Of a DNA stretch of 64,000 nucleotides, positions 1 through 8,363 are shown piece after piece (the stretch's first letter is position 1; every line of letters begins with the position of its first letter). Below the pieces are notes generated by a model that was not told the DNA's origin, searched no databases, and saw nothing but the letters and a program-made list of their open reading frames with translations. Origin of the DNA: Caulobacter sp. UNC279MFTsu5.1 (lineage in GTDB: Bacteria > Pseudomonadota > Alphaproteobacteria > Caulobacterales > Caulobacteraceae); the NCBI RefSeq assembly GCF_900114015.1, contig NZ_FORN01000034.1, forward strand, positions 1-64,000, in the 5' to 3' direction. The translations under genes and the position numbers were made by a program.

Positions 1-208
1 AACGTCGACCGGGATGAAACAGGCCCTCAGTCGACGTCCCTTGAGAAGAACGGTTCGGCGGAGCGGTCAGGTCTAGCCGAAACGCACACACAACACCCAC
101 GGTCATCCGGGCTCGGCCCGGACCGCTCCGCGCCTCCCCAGCCACTCGTCGCGAAAGCCCGAGGTCGAAAAGCCGTGTCTGTGACGCCACGCCCGCGAAC
201 ACCTGCCC

Positions 209-305
209 CCACCTAGCGGCTTCGCCGCCTGTCCGCCCCCACAGGGGGCGGAGCGCTCTTCCCCCTCTGGGGCAAGACGACCGCGAAGCGGTCCGTAGGG
301 GGCAA
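209..305. repeat. Palindromic intergenic repeat element
   Basis: Non-coding element made of nested hairpins: a 9-bp stem at 232-240/244-252 with loop ACA, and a 6-bp stem at 279-284/288-293 with loop GAA, separated by a CCCCCTCTGGGG-like core. The same architecture (G/C-rich core, then a short hairpin around a cgNgaagcg or gcggagcg loop, then a run of G) is seen at 58341-58443, so this is probably one copy of a dispersed REP-like family. I see no gene in bases 1-353; the first 200 bases hold nothing I can support. Confidence 0.5.
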
Positions 306-353
306 GTGTTCACCGCGCCGAACGAGCCAGAAAGCGTCCCGTCCATGACCGGC

Positions 354-821
354 TCACCCCGTGGCGATCGGCAGGGCCGTGGTGAACTTGATCTGCTCCA
401 TGGCGAAGCTCGACGACACGTCGGTCAGCGGGGCGGTGGCGATCAGGCGGCGGTAGAAGCGGTCATAGGCGGCGATGTCGCGGACCACGACCTTGAGCAG
501 ATAGTCGACGTCGCCGCTCATCCGGTAGAACTCGACCACCTCGGGCAGGGCCTTGGCCCCGGCCGCGAAGGTCGCCAGCCACTCCTCGTCGTGGCGGCCG
601 GTCTTGACGGCCACGAACACGGTCAGGGGCAGGTCCAGGGCCTCGCGGTCGATCAGGGCGACGCGGGCGGTGATCACGCCGCCGTCCTGCAGCCGCTTGA
701 CCCGCTTCCAGCACGGGGTTTGGGACAGCCCCACCCGTTCGGCCAGCTCGGCGATGGGGACGGTGGCGTCCTGCTGCAGGATGGCCAGCAGGCGGCGGTC
801 GATCTGGTCCAGCGAAATCAT
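354..821 (-). CDS. Lrp/AsnC family transcriptional regulator
   Basis: Small feast/famine regulator of about 155 residues. The N-terminal winged helix-turn-helix begins DQIDRRLLAILQQDATVPIA, with the recognition helix in the stretch GLSQTPCWKRVKRL. It is followed by a RAM/ligand-binding beta-alpha domain with the usual SGDVDYLLKVVV core. Length fits the family. I chose the ATG at 821 because the family starts at the MISLDQIDRR sequence; the reading frame is open further upstream but that part has no similarity to Lrp proteins. It is transcribed divergently from the DUF6356-like gene, and the shared upstream region holds a perfect inverted repeat at 840-858, a natural candidate for an autoregulatory operator. 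The effector is probably an amino acid (family knowledge); a permease gene lies 0.7 kb away, but a link is inference. Confidence 0.9.
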   Translation of the reverse strand: MISLDQIDRRLLAILQQDATVPIAELAERVGLSQTPCWKRVKRLQDGGVITARVALIDREALDLPLTVFVAVKTGRHDEEWLATFAAGAKALPEVVEFYRMSGDVDYLLKVVVRDIAAYDRFYRRLIATAPLTDVSSSFAMEQIKFTTALPIATG

Positions 822-839
822 TCTCTGTGCAGCCGTATC

Positions 840-858
840 TGGAGAACTGAATTCTCCA
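840..858. promoter_or_regulatory. Inverted repeat, candidate Lrp-type operator
   Basis: TGGAGAA-CTGAA-TTCTCCA: a perfect 7-bp inverted repeat with a 5-bp spacer, 18 bp upstream of the regulator start codon and about 85 bp upstream of the divergent gene. Lrp/AsnC proteins bind short imperfect palindromes of roughly this size, so control of both divergent genes is plausible. Binding is inferred. Confidence 0.5.
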
Positions 859-942
859 TACCTGCCATGAGGCCCCGACTGAGACCATGTCATTTTCGCG
901 AAACGTGGCATCATGGAATCGCACGCCGCCACGGGGATCGCC

Positions 943-1200
943 ATGCTCGACCTGTTCACCCGCCATCCCCGTTCGGTCGGCGAGACCTATGGCCAGCACA
1001 TGGCCGTGGCCTGGAGCTTCGCCGTCCCGATGCTGCTGGGCGGCCTGGCCTGCTTCGTCCACGGGATCTTCCCGTTCCTGTTCGAGACCACCGGCAGCCG
1101 CTGCGTGAAGCTGCTCTACACCCGGATCGCCAACCGCGGCCGCAAGGCCCACCCGGACGCCCAGACGCCCAACTGGGCGGCCTTCGACGCGGTGATCTGA
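943..1200 (+). CDS. DUF6356-like small membrane protein
   Basis: An 85-residue protein starting MLDLFTRHPRSVGETYGQH, with one hydrophobic segment (about residues 22-45, FAVPMLLGGLACFVHGIFPF) and a basic tail. The HPRSVGE(S/T)Y motif followed by a membrane helix and FLFETTGS is what I recognise as the DUF6356 family, which has no assigned biochemical role and is sometimes annotated as a capsule-related protein. Start choice: the ATG at 943 follows GGGGATC at good spacing and matches where family members begin; an in-frame ATG at 913 would add ten residues. It is divergent from the Lrp-type regulator and probably under its control. Confidence 0.7.
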   Translation: MLDLFTRHPRSVGETYGQHMAVAWSFAVPMLLGGLACFVHGIFPFLFETTGSRCVKLLYTRIANRGRKAHPDAQTPNWAAFDAVI

Positions 1201-1247
1201 AGGGCTCCCTCCCTTCCGCAAGGCAATCGCATAGACCCAAAAGCGAT

Positions 1248-1359
1248 TGTCATCCCGGACGAGCGCGCAGCGCGAAGATCCGGGACCGACGCGTGACCTC
1301 GGCGCTTGCGGCGATCCCGGATCCGCGCCCGGCTTTCGCCGGGCTTGTCCGGGATGACA
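1248..1359. repeat. REP-like palindromic element, family A copy 1
   Basis: Outer 13-bp perfect inverted repeat TGTCATCCCGGAC (1248-1260) and GTCCGGGATGACA (1347-1359), with inner GATCCGGG/CCCGGATC-type repeats. The first 41 bases are identical to the left arm of the copy at 53871-53976, apart from orientation-neutral flanks. It fills the gap between the DUF6356-like gene and the permease; bases 1360-1540 otherwise show nothing I recognise. Confidence 0.8.
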
Positions 1360-1547
1360 GGTCTTCTTGCAGCAGATCCATGGATGACGCCCGCCATCCT
1401 GAAGGAGGGAGAAGGGCGACGTCTCACCCGTTCATGCAGTCCCGCTGCACGGGCTTGTCAGAATCCGTCGTCGGCGGAGCAAATTCTCCCCCTTGGCGGC
1501 GGCGGCGCGCTGGCCCATCGTCCCCGGCGACGAGTCGGGAGAAGAGC

Positions 1548-2966
1548 TTGAGCATCTGGAACCGCCGCAAGGCGATCGATACGGCCGGCGGCGACGCCGC
1601 CCACGCCCTGAAGAAGACCCTCAGCTGGTATCACCTGGTCGCCCTGGGCGTCGGGGCCATCGTCGGCACCGGCATCTACACCCTGACCGGGGTCGGGGCC
1701 GGGCTGGCGGGGCCGGGGGTGATGCTGTCGTTCCTGATCGCCGGGGCGGTCTGCGCCTGCGCGGCCCTGTGCTACGCCGAGCTGTCGACGATGATCCCGG
1801 CCTCGGGCAGCGCCTACACCTACAGCTACGTGGCCATGGGCGAGCCGGTGGCCTGGTTCGTCGGCTGGAGCCTGATCCTCGAATACACCCTGGTCTGCGC
1901 GGCCGTGGCGGTGGGCTGGTCGGCCCACGCCCAGGGTCTGTTCCGGATGGCCGGCTTCCCCGAGATCCTGCTGGCCGGCCCGCACGCCGGCGGCCTGGTC
2001 AACCTGCCGGCGGTGATCATCTCGTTCGCGGTGGCGGGGCTGCTGGCCCTGGGCACCAAGGAGAGCGCCACGGTCAACATGGTGCTGGTGGTGATCAAGA
2101 TCACGGCCCTGGCGGTGTTCGTGGTGCTGTGCCTGCCGGCCTTCGACGCCAGCCACTTCACGCCGTTCATGCCGCAGGGCTTCGCCGCCACGGCCGGACC
2201 GGACGGGGTCAAGGTCGGGGTGATGGCCGCCGCCAGCCTGATCTTCTTCGCCTTCTACGGCTTCGACGCGGTCTCGACCGCCGCCGAGGAGACCAAGAAC
2301 CCCAAGCGAGACCTGACCATCGGCATCGTCGGCTCGATGCTGGCCTGCACCTTGATCTACATGTTGGTGGCCGCCGTCGCCATCGGGGCCTCGCGGGCCG
2401 AGGTGTTCTCCAAGAGCGAGGCGCCGCTGGTCTTCATCCTGGAGAGCCTGAAGCATCCGAGGATGGCCCAGCTGGTGGCCCTGGCCGCGGTGGTCGCCCT
2501 GCCGACCGTGATCCTGGCCTTCATGTACGGCCAGAGCCGGATCTTCTTCGTGATGGCCCGCGACGGCCTGCTGCCGCCCGCCCTGTCGCGGGTGAACGCC
2601 AAGACCGGCACGCCGGTGCTGATGACCCTGCTGACCGGCGCCCTGTCGGCCCTGCTGTCGGGCCTGCTGTCGCTGAAGGACATCGCCGAGTTGGCCAACG
2701 CCGGCACCCTGGCGGCGTTCATCGCCGTGGGCCTGTCGGTGATCATCCTGCGGGTGCGCGACCCGAACCGGCCGCGGCTGTTCTCCACGCCGCTGTGGCA
2801 GGTCGTGGCCCCCGGCGCCATCCTGGGGTGCCTGTACCTGTTCTACAGCCTGCCGGCCAAGACCCAGCGCTACTTCCTGTACGCCCACCTGATCGGGGCG
2901 GCGGTGTATCTGCTGTACGGGGTGCGACGTAGCGTCCTGGCGCGGGCCGAGGCCGGAAAGGCGTAG
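1548..2966 (+). CDS. APC superfamily amino-acid permease
   Basis: Inner-membrane transporter of about 472 residues with roughly twelve membrane helices. The first helix carries the APC signature GVGAIVGTGIYTLTG. The sequence resembles the cationic amino-acid transporter branch (CAT/YhdG-like), with conserved ELSTMIPASGSAYTYSY after helix 2 and FFAFYGFDAVSTAAEETKNP in the middle of the protein. It probably imports amino acids by proton symport; the substrate cannot be read from sequence. Start: the frame is open far upstream, but family similarity begins at SIWNRRKAIDTA. A TTG at 1548 preceded by GGGAGA at correct spacing is the best initiation site. The Lrp regulator upstream could control it, but they are not in one operon. 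Confidence 0.9.
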   Translation: MSIWNRRKAIDTAGGDAAHALKKTLSWYHLVALGVGAIVGTGIYTLTGVGAGLAGPGVMLSFLIAGAVCACAALCYAELSTMIPASGSAYTYSYVAMGEPVAWFVGWSLILEYTLVCAAVAVGWSAHAQGLFRMAGFPEILLAGPHAGGLVNLPAVIISFAVAGLLALGTKESATVNMVLVVIKITALAVFVVLCLPAFDASHFTPFMPQGFAATAGPDGVKVGVMAAASLIFFAFYGFDAVSTAAEETKNPKRDLTIGIVGSMLACTLIYMLVAAVAIGASRAEVFSKSEAPLVFILESLKHPRMAQLVALAAVVALPTVILAFMYGQSRIFFVMARDGLLPPALSRVNAKTGTPVLMTLLTGALSALLSGLLSLKDIAELANAGTLAAFIAVGLSVIILRVRDPNRPRLFSTPLWQVVAPGAILGCLYLFYSLPAKTQRYFLYAHLIGAAVYLLYGVRRSVLARAEAGKA

Positions 2967-2973
2967 GCGCCGC

Positions 2974-3654
2974 TTAAGGGACGAACGTCTCGCGGGTGTC
3001 CATGCGCACGTTGCGGATGGCGCGGCAGGCGTCCTCGCCCGCCCGGTCGCGCTCAAGCTTGAAGCTCAGCAGGAGCGAGCGCCGCCGCGCGCCGGAGCGG
3101 TTGCGGGTGGCGCCGTGCAGCAGGTCGGCGTCAAACACCAGGATGTCGCCGGCCTCGCCCGCCAGGACCATGGACGCGGCCTCGTCCGGTTCGCCGCCCG
3201 GTTCCTTGGCGTCGCGCGGGCGCGGAACCACGCGGGTGGCGCCGTTGTCCGGCCCGTAGGGGTCGAGGAAGACCAGGGCGACGGCGGCGTCCTGGCCCGC
3301 GCCGTCGCGGTGCAGGGGCTGGCGGCCGTCGTCCGGCAGGGGCTCGCGGCCCTCGACCTGGCAGAGGAAGAACGGGCCGCCCAGGATCCGTCCGGCCGCC
3401 GCCAGCAGGGGCGGCAGGCGGCAGGTCCGCTGCACCGTGGGATCCAGATCGACCAGGGCGTGGCGCCAGCCGGCCCCTCTGGGCGCGGCCCATTGATCCG
3501 GGGCGCCCACGCCGGCGTCGAAGGCGGTGCGCAGGGCGTCGCGCCAGGCCTCGGGCACGGCGCCGCGCAGCAGCAGATAGCCGTCGCGGTCCAGGGCGGC
3601 GGCCTGTCCCGCCTCCAGCGGCTCGACCTTGGTGGGCGTCAGGAGATCGCTCAT
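2974..3654 (-). CDS. PhyH (phytanoyl-CoA dioxygenase) family protein
   Basis: A 226-residue Fe(II)/2-oxoglutarate-dependent oxygenase. The metal triad is visible as H115-x-D117 (in LHRDG) and H180 (in DLLHGATRN), followed by an arginine-rich strand (about R190-192) that would bind 2-oxoglutarate. The N-terminal DRDGYLLLRGAVP is typical of the PhyH fold. Substrate unknown. It ends 7 bp from the permease stop (convergent) and starts 163 bp from the divergent acyl-CoA dehydrogenase. A shared role in acyl-CoA metabolism is possible but not shown. Confidence 0.85.
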   Translation of the reverse strand: MSDLLTPTKVEPLEAGQAAALDRDGYLLLRGAVPEAWRDALRTAFDAGVGAPDQWAAPRGAGWRHALVDLDPTVQRTCRLPPLLAAAGRILGGPFFLCQVEGREPLPDDGRQPLHRDGAGQDAAVALVFLDPYGPDNGATRVVPRPRDAKEPGGEPDEAASMVLAGEAGDILVFDADLLHGATRNRSGARRRSLLLSFKLERDRAGEDACRAIRNVRMDTRETFVP

Positions 3655-3817
3655 GGCGCGAGCCTAGCGGTCACGGGTTCCTTTTGAAGCGGAAATGCAC
3701 GCCGCGCCGCGGAAGGGTCTCCGAAACGTCCGGGGCCGATCCGCACTCGCCTCTTTCCTTCCGGCGCTCCGCCGCTACAGTTCGCTCAAAACAGATGTTT
3801 GAAGCGGAAGGAACGCC

Positions 3818-4966
3818 ATGGCCCTGGACCTCGATACCCGCGAACAGCTGATCGACACGGTCCGGCGGTTCGTCGCCGAGCGGCTGCGCCCGATCGAGGC
3901 CAAGGTCGCCGAGGACGACGCGGTGCCCGCCGAGATCATCGAGGAAATGAAGGGGCTGGGCCTGTTCGGCCTGTCGATCCCGGAGGACTTCGGCGGCCTG
4001 GGCCTGAACATGGAGGAGGAATGCCTGGTCGGGATCGAGCTGGGCCGCGCCTCGCCGGCCTTCCGCTCGGTGTTCGGCACCAACGTCGGCATCGGCAGCC
4101 AGGGGCTGGTGATGTTCGGCACGGACGCTCAGAAGACCAAATGGCTGCCGGGCATCGCCTCGGGCGAGATCGTCACCTCGTTCGCCCTGACGGAGGCCGA
4201 GGCGGGGTCCGACAGCGCCGCGGTCCAGACCCGGGCCGCGCGGGACGGCGACGACTATGTGCTGAACGGCGCCAAGCGCTACATCACCAACGCCGGCAAG
4301 GCCTCGCTGTTCACGGTGATGGCCCGAACCGATCCCGAGGCCAAGGGTGGTTCGGGCGTTTCGGCCTTCCTGGTCCCGCGCGACCTGCCGGGCCTGGGCG
4401 TCAGCAAGCCCGAGAAGAAGATGGGTCAGCAGGGGGCCCACATCCACGACGTGACCTTCGACAATGTCCGCGTGCCGGCCTGGAACCGGCTGGGCGAGGA
4501 AGGCGAGGGCTTCAAGGTCGCCATGCAGGTGCTGGACCGCGGCCGGCTGCACATCGCCAGCGTCTGCGTGGGCGTGGCCGAGCGCCTGCTGGCCGACTGC
4601 GTGGCCTATGCTTCGGAGCGCAAGCAGTTCGGCCAGCCGATCGCCAGCTTCCAGCTGATCCAGGCGATGATCGCCGACAGCAAGACCGAGGCCCTGGCGG
4701 CCCGGGCGCTGGTGCTGGAGACCGCCCGCCAGCGCGACGCCGGCGCGGGCGTGACCCTGGAGGCGGCGGCCGCCAAGCTATTCGCGTCCGAGATGGTCGG
4801 CCGGGTGGCGGACCGGGCGGTGCAGATCTTCGGCGGGGCCGGCTATGTCGCCGACTACGGCATCGAGCGGCTGTATCGCGACGTGCGGATCTTCCGGATC
4901 TACGAGGGCACCAGCCAGATCCAGCAACTGGTCATCGCCCGCGAGACACTGAAGCGGGGCGGGTAG
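3818..4966 (+). CDS. Acyl-CoA dehydrogenase
   Basis: A 382-residue FAD enzyme of the acyl-CoA dehydrogenase family, full length. Visible hallmarks are the helical N-terminal domain, the flavin-contacting FALTEAEAGSDSAA stretch, the C-terminal ACAD signature QIFGGAGYVADYGIERLYRD, and the catalytic base Glu in IYEGTSQIQ near residue 363. It would catalyse alpha,beta-dehydrogenation of an acyl-CoA in fatty or branched-chain acid oxidation and pass electrons to ETF. The start has a clear GGAAGGA box. A 10-bp hairpin (4977-4986/4997-5006) follows the gene but has no T-run. Confidence 0.95.
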   Translation: MALDLDTREQLIDTVRRFVAERLRPIEAKVAEDDAVPAEIIEEMKGLGLFGLSIPEDFGGLGLNMEEECLVGIELGRASPAFRSVFGTNVGIGSQGLVMFGTDAQKTKWLPGIASGEIVTSFALTEAEAGSDSAAVQTRAARDGDDYVLNGAKRYITNAGKASLFTVMARTDPEAKGGSGVSAFLVPRDLPGLGVSKPEKKMGQQGAHIHDVTFDNVRVPAWNRLGEEGEGFKVAMQVLDRGRLHIASVCVGVAERLLADCVAYASERKQFGQPIASFQLIQAMIADSKTEALAARALVLETARQRDAGAGVTLEAAAAKLFASEMVGRVADRAVQIFGGAGYVADYGIERLYRDVRIFRIYEGTSQIQQLVIARETLKRGG

Positions 4967-5014
4967 GGGCCCGCGAGCGGTCGAGGTCCTTCAACGCCTC
5001 GACCGCGCGGCAGG

Positions 5015-5046
5015 AAAAAAGGGCGCCGGTTTGCACCGGCGCCCTT
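5015..5046 (-). terminator. Rho-independent terminator of the TonB receptor gene
   Basis: A perfect 10-bp G/C-rich stem (5021-5030/5035-5044) with loop TTGC, followed on the minus strand by six T residues (complement of 5015-5020). It lies just downstream of the receptor stop codon at 5070. Confidence 0.9.
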
Positions 5047-5069
5047 CGTCGTCTGGAGCCTGGCTGGTC

Positions 5070-8000
5070 CTAGAACTTGTACTTCACGCCCAGATAGAAC
5101 TGGCGGCCGAAGTGCACGTATTCTTCCGAGCTCATGCGGGTGGAGTCGTCGACCTTGCTGTCTTCCTGGTCGGTCAGGTTTATGGCTTCCAGGGTGACGG
5201 TGAACTTGCCCAGCTCGTAGCTGACCTGGCTGTCGAGGTTGAAGGTCTTTTCCTTGATCCGCACGTCGTTGTTGTTGGTCGCCGAGGGGGCGACCTGGAT
5301 CAGGTAGGCGTCGCGGTACGAGCCCGAGATCCGCGCCTTGAACGGCCCGTTCTCATAATAGAGCGTGGCGTTGAAGGCGTCGGGCGACAGGTTGACCAGC
5401 GGCTGGGTGACCAGCACCGCCGGGGCGGTCTGCACCCGCGGCGTGCCGCCGAAGGTCGGCGACTTGATGATGTAGTCGATGTCGCTCTTGACGTGAGTGT
5501 AGTTGACGATCGCCCCGAACTTGTCGAACGGCGCCGGCAGGAAGGTGAACGGACGCTGGGCGCTCAGCTCGAACCCTCGCAGCTTGCCGCCCGGGCTGTT
5601 GATCTGAGTCGTGACGGTGAACGGGGTGGCGGTGGTGTTGCCGTTGCTCAGCAGGCTGCTGGGCAGCCCCGTCTCGGACCAGGGCATGACCTCGGCGGTC
5701 TGCTGGATGTAGGACTTGATGTCCTTCTGGAAGAAGCCCGCCGACAGCAGGGTTTCCTTGTCCGGATACCATTCGAAGCTGAGGTCCAGGTTGTTGGCCA
5801 GCATCGGATCGAGATCCGGATTGCCGCGCGTCAGGGTCTGGTTGCTCTGGCTCATGGCGGTGAAGCCGGGCGTCAGGTTCGGCAGCTGCGGACGCGTCAT
5901 CACCTTGGCGGCGGCGAAGCGGATGAAGACGTTCTCCATCGGCTGGGCCGAGATGTTCAGGGCCGGCAGGGTGTTGGTGTATTCGCGATTCACGGTCTGG
6001 ACCGCGTCGGTCGCCACCTGCTCGGAGAGGGCGCCGAACGGCGTGGGCGTCGAGACGACGGTGTTGCCGGCGTTGTAGTGGCCAGTCGCCGACTGCTCGG
6101 TCTTCACGTAGCGGACGCCGATATTGCCGCGCACCGGAATGTTGAAGATGTCGTAGTCGAAATCACCCTGGATGTAGAAGGCGGTGTCCTTCTCGGTGAT
6201 CGCCCGCAGCGCCCCCAGCTGGTTGAGCACGCTCAGGCGGAAGTCGCCGTTGGCGTTGATGCAGTTGCAGTCGTAGCCGATGGTCTTCTTCAGCTTGTCC
6301 AGGTCGGGCGCGATCCACGAGGTCGGCACGCCGGACGGCAGGTCGAGGCCGCGGCCGAAGCCGGTGATCAGGCGCGAGACGTCGGCGACGGTGACGCCGG
6401 CCGGCAGCGGGAAGCCGGCTTCGGCCGTGAAGGTCGTGCCGGTGGCCGCCAGGTTGCGCGAGAACAGGCGCTTTTCCCACGAGGAGAAACCGTACTCCTT
6501 GTAGTCGCCGCCGTAGCGCAGCTTGAAGCCATCGAGGATCTCGTAGTCGACGTCGGCCCGGAAGGTCTTGAAGGTGTTGACCGCCTTGCTGGGACGCAGG
6601 CGCAGCAGTGACGCGTCGCCGTTGGCGTTGCTGGCGCTGTAGGCGAAGTTGGCCGGGTTGGTCGGGTCGAAGCCGTAGTTGAAGCTCGGCAGCTTGTCGT
6701 CGGCCGAGTAGTCGTAGCTGTAGCCGTCGCTGTTGTAGCGGTCGAACGAGAACGTCGTCTGGACCGGGTTGTCCTGGATCGACCGCGACTGGCCGTAGAC
6801 CAGGTTCAGGTGGCCGGCGTCGCCGAACTTGGTGTCGTAGGTCAGGGTGAACTGGTTGAACTCGGTCTTCAGATCGTCGTGGCGATATTCGACCCGGGCG
6901 TCGACGTCGTCGAACGCGCCCTTGATCAGGTGGCCCTTGTCGTCGGCGGTGAAGTTGACGACGTCGGTCTGGGGCAGGCCCGCGCCGCTGCGGCTGAACG
7001 AAATGACTTCCAGATAGGTCTCGTCGCGGTTGTTGGTGAACTTGGCCAGCAGGCCGTCGAGGGTCAGGGTCGAGTTCTCGGTCGGCCGCCATTGCAGCGA
7101 GCCGGTCACGCCCAGGCGCTTCTGGTCGTATTGCAGGCGGCCGTAGCGCGGGATGCGCGGGTGCCACAGATTGTTGGCCGTGCCGGCCGCGGCGGCCGTG
7201 GTCGGCGTCGTGCCGCCGACCACCGTGCCGATCTGGGCGCAGGTCAGGGGCGGGCCGCTGACCGGATTGTAGGCCGCGCCGGTGCACGGGAACGCCGTCG
7301 CCGAGTTATTGGCCACGCTGGGGTTCTCCCAGCGGCCGGTCGAGGAGCCCTCTTCCAGGGTCTTGCGCTCGGCATAGGCCACCGAGATCAGGGCGCCGAC
7401 CTCGCCGATGCCGGTGTCCCAGCGGTTGCTGGCCAGGAAGGTGAAGCGCGGGTCCTTCTTCCGCGACAGGTCGTTCCAGCCGATCTTGGCGCCCATGCTC
7501 ATGGCCGGGCCGCTGAAGTCGAACGGACGCGAGGCCTGCAGGTCGATGATCGCGCCCAGCGAGCCTTCTTCATTGATGGCCGAGGTCGACTTGCGCACGG
7601 TGACGCTGTTGAACAGCTCCGAGGCGAAGATCGAGAAGTCGAACTGACGGCCGCGGTTGGCGCCGCCCGAACCGTCCTTGCCGCCGGTCGTGGCCAGGGC
7701 TTCCAGGCCGTTCAGGCGCACCACGGTGAAGTCGGGACCCAGGCCGCGCACGGTGATCGTGCGGCCTTCGCCGCCGTCGCGGTCGATCGACACGCCCGGC
7801 ACACGCTGCAGCGACTCGGCCAGATTCAGGTCGGGGAAGTCGGCGATGTCTTGCGCCTTGATGACGTCGACGAGGTCGTTTTCACGACGCTTGATGTCCA
7901 GGGCGTTGGCCAGGCTGGCGCGGAAGCCGGTGACGACCACTTCCGCGACGGCGTTGTCTTCGGTGGCGGGCGCCGGCGTTTCCTGCGCGGCGGCGGCGCC

Positions 8001-8084
8001 GGCCAGGGCTAGCGCCGTCAGCATGGCGCCGCCGGACGCTCCGAGCTTCAGCGCACGGACGCGCTGCTTGGTGACCTGAGACAT
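5070..8084 (-). CDS. TonB-dependent receptor (Xanthomonas/Caulobacter type)
   Basis: Outer-membrane active transporter of 1004 residues. It has an N-terminal signal peptide (hydrophobic GGAMLTALALAGAAAAQETP), a TonB-box-like EVVVTG, a plug domain (ASLANALDIKRRENDLVDVI through RVPGVSIDRDGGEGRTITVRG) and a long beta-barrel ending in LGVKYKF with terminal Phe. The plug matches the large Xanthomonas/Caulobacter receptor subfamily, many of which import carbohydrates or glycan fragments. I chose the ATG at 8084 because GGAGGA lies just upstream; seven additional in-frame residues upstream are unlikely. Upstream lie three LacI-like operator sites. The gene sits alone between a terminator and the che operon, so its inner-membrane partner is elsewhere. 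Substrate unknown; sugar is inferred from the operators. Confidence 0.92.
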   Translation of the reverse strand: MSQVTKQRVRALKLGASGGAMLTALALAGAAAAQETPAPATEDNAVAEVVVTGFRASLANALDIKRRENDLVDVIKAQDIADFPDLNLAESLQRVPGVSIDRDGGEGRTITVRGLGPDFTVVRLNGLEALATTGGKDGSGGANRGRQFDFSIFASELFNSVTVRKSTSAINEEGSLGAIIDLQASRPFDFSGPAMSMGAKIGWNDLSRKKDPRFTFLASNRWDTGIGEVGALISVAYAERKTLEEGSSTGRWENPSVANNSATAFPCTGAAYNPVSGPPLTCAQIGTVVGGTTPTTAAAAGTANNLWHPRIPRYGRLQYDQKRLGVTGSLQWRPTENSTLTLDGLLAKFTNNRDETYLEVISFSRSGAGLPQTDVVNFTADDKGHLIKGAFDDVDARVEYRHDDLKTEFNQFTLTYDTKFGDAGHLNLVYGQSRSIQDNPVQTTFSFDRYNSDGYSYDYSADDKLPSFNYGFDPTNPANFAYSASNANGDASLLRLRPSKAVNTFKTFRADVDYEILDGFKLRYGGDYKEYGFSSWEKRLFSRNLAATGTTFTAEAGFPLPAGVTVADVSRLITGFGRGLDLPSGVPTSWIAPDLDKLKKTIGYDCNCINANGDFRLSVLNQLGALRAITEKDTAFYIQGDFDYDIFNIPVRGNIGVRYVKTEQSATGHYNAGNTVVSTPTPFGALSEQVATDAVQTVNREYTNTLPALNISAQPMENVFIRFAAAKVMTRPQLPNLTPGFTAMSQSNQTLTRGNPDLDPMLANNLDLSFEWYPDKETLLSAGFFQKDIKSYIQQTAEVMPWSETGLPSSLLSNGNTTATPFTVTTQINSPGGKLRGFELSAQRPFTFLPAPFDKFGAIVNYTHVKSDIDYIIKSPTFGGTPRVQTAPAVLVTQPLVNLSPDAFNATLYYENGPFKARISGSYRDAYLIQVAPSATNNNDVRIKEKTFNLDSQVSYELGKFTVTLEAINLTDQEDSKVDDSTRMSSEEYVHFGRQFYLGVKYKF

Positions 8085-8192
8085 GGATCCTCCTCCCGTG
8101 ACCACATTCTTTTTGAACGACGCTTTCGCATCGCCCGGCCGAAGAGTGCGTACGCGCTTCCTTCCTGCGCGGCCGTTCCTGGCCGTCTATTT

Positions 8193-8255
8193 TGACACCG
8201 GTGTCACATCCGCGCGGAGCGTGTCATGACACCGGTAGCAATGCCAGCGGTATCA
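8193..8255. promoter_or_regulatory. Three tandem LacI-type operator-like sites
   Basis: A perfect 14-bp palindrome TGACACCGGTGTCA at 8193-8206, a 12/14 match at 8227-8240, and a 10/14 match at 8242-8255, all in the leader of the TonB receptor gene. The even-length palindrome with a central CG step is the typical shape of a LacI/GalR-family operator. No lacI-type gene is in the window, so the regulator would act from elsewhere. The rest of the 8085-8363 gap shows no gene. Confidence 0.6.
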
Positions 8256-8363
8256 AATGAAACCGTCGATCACAAGATGGCTGGAGCGCGGCGGATTATA
8301 GCGACGCGGCGATCGTGTCGTTTCGGCCACATTAAGGCCAAGCTTGTTTCGCCGACCCTTTCG

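Noticed and set aside
306..1547. Open frame continuing 5' of the amino-acid permease for 414 codons
   Set aside because: It crosses the antisense Lrp gene and the palindromic repeat, has no permease-like or other recognisable sequence, and a TTG with ribosome site at 1548 explains the start.
1458..3056. Long open frame antisense to the permease
   Set aside because: Gln/Gly/His/Arg-rich translation typical of high-GC shadow frames; the plus-strand permease is unmistakable.
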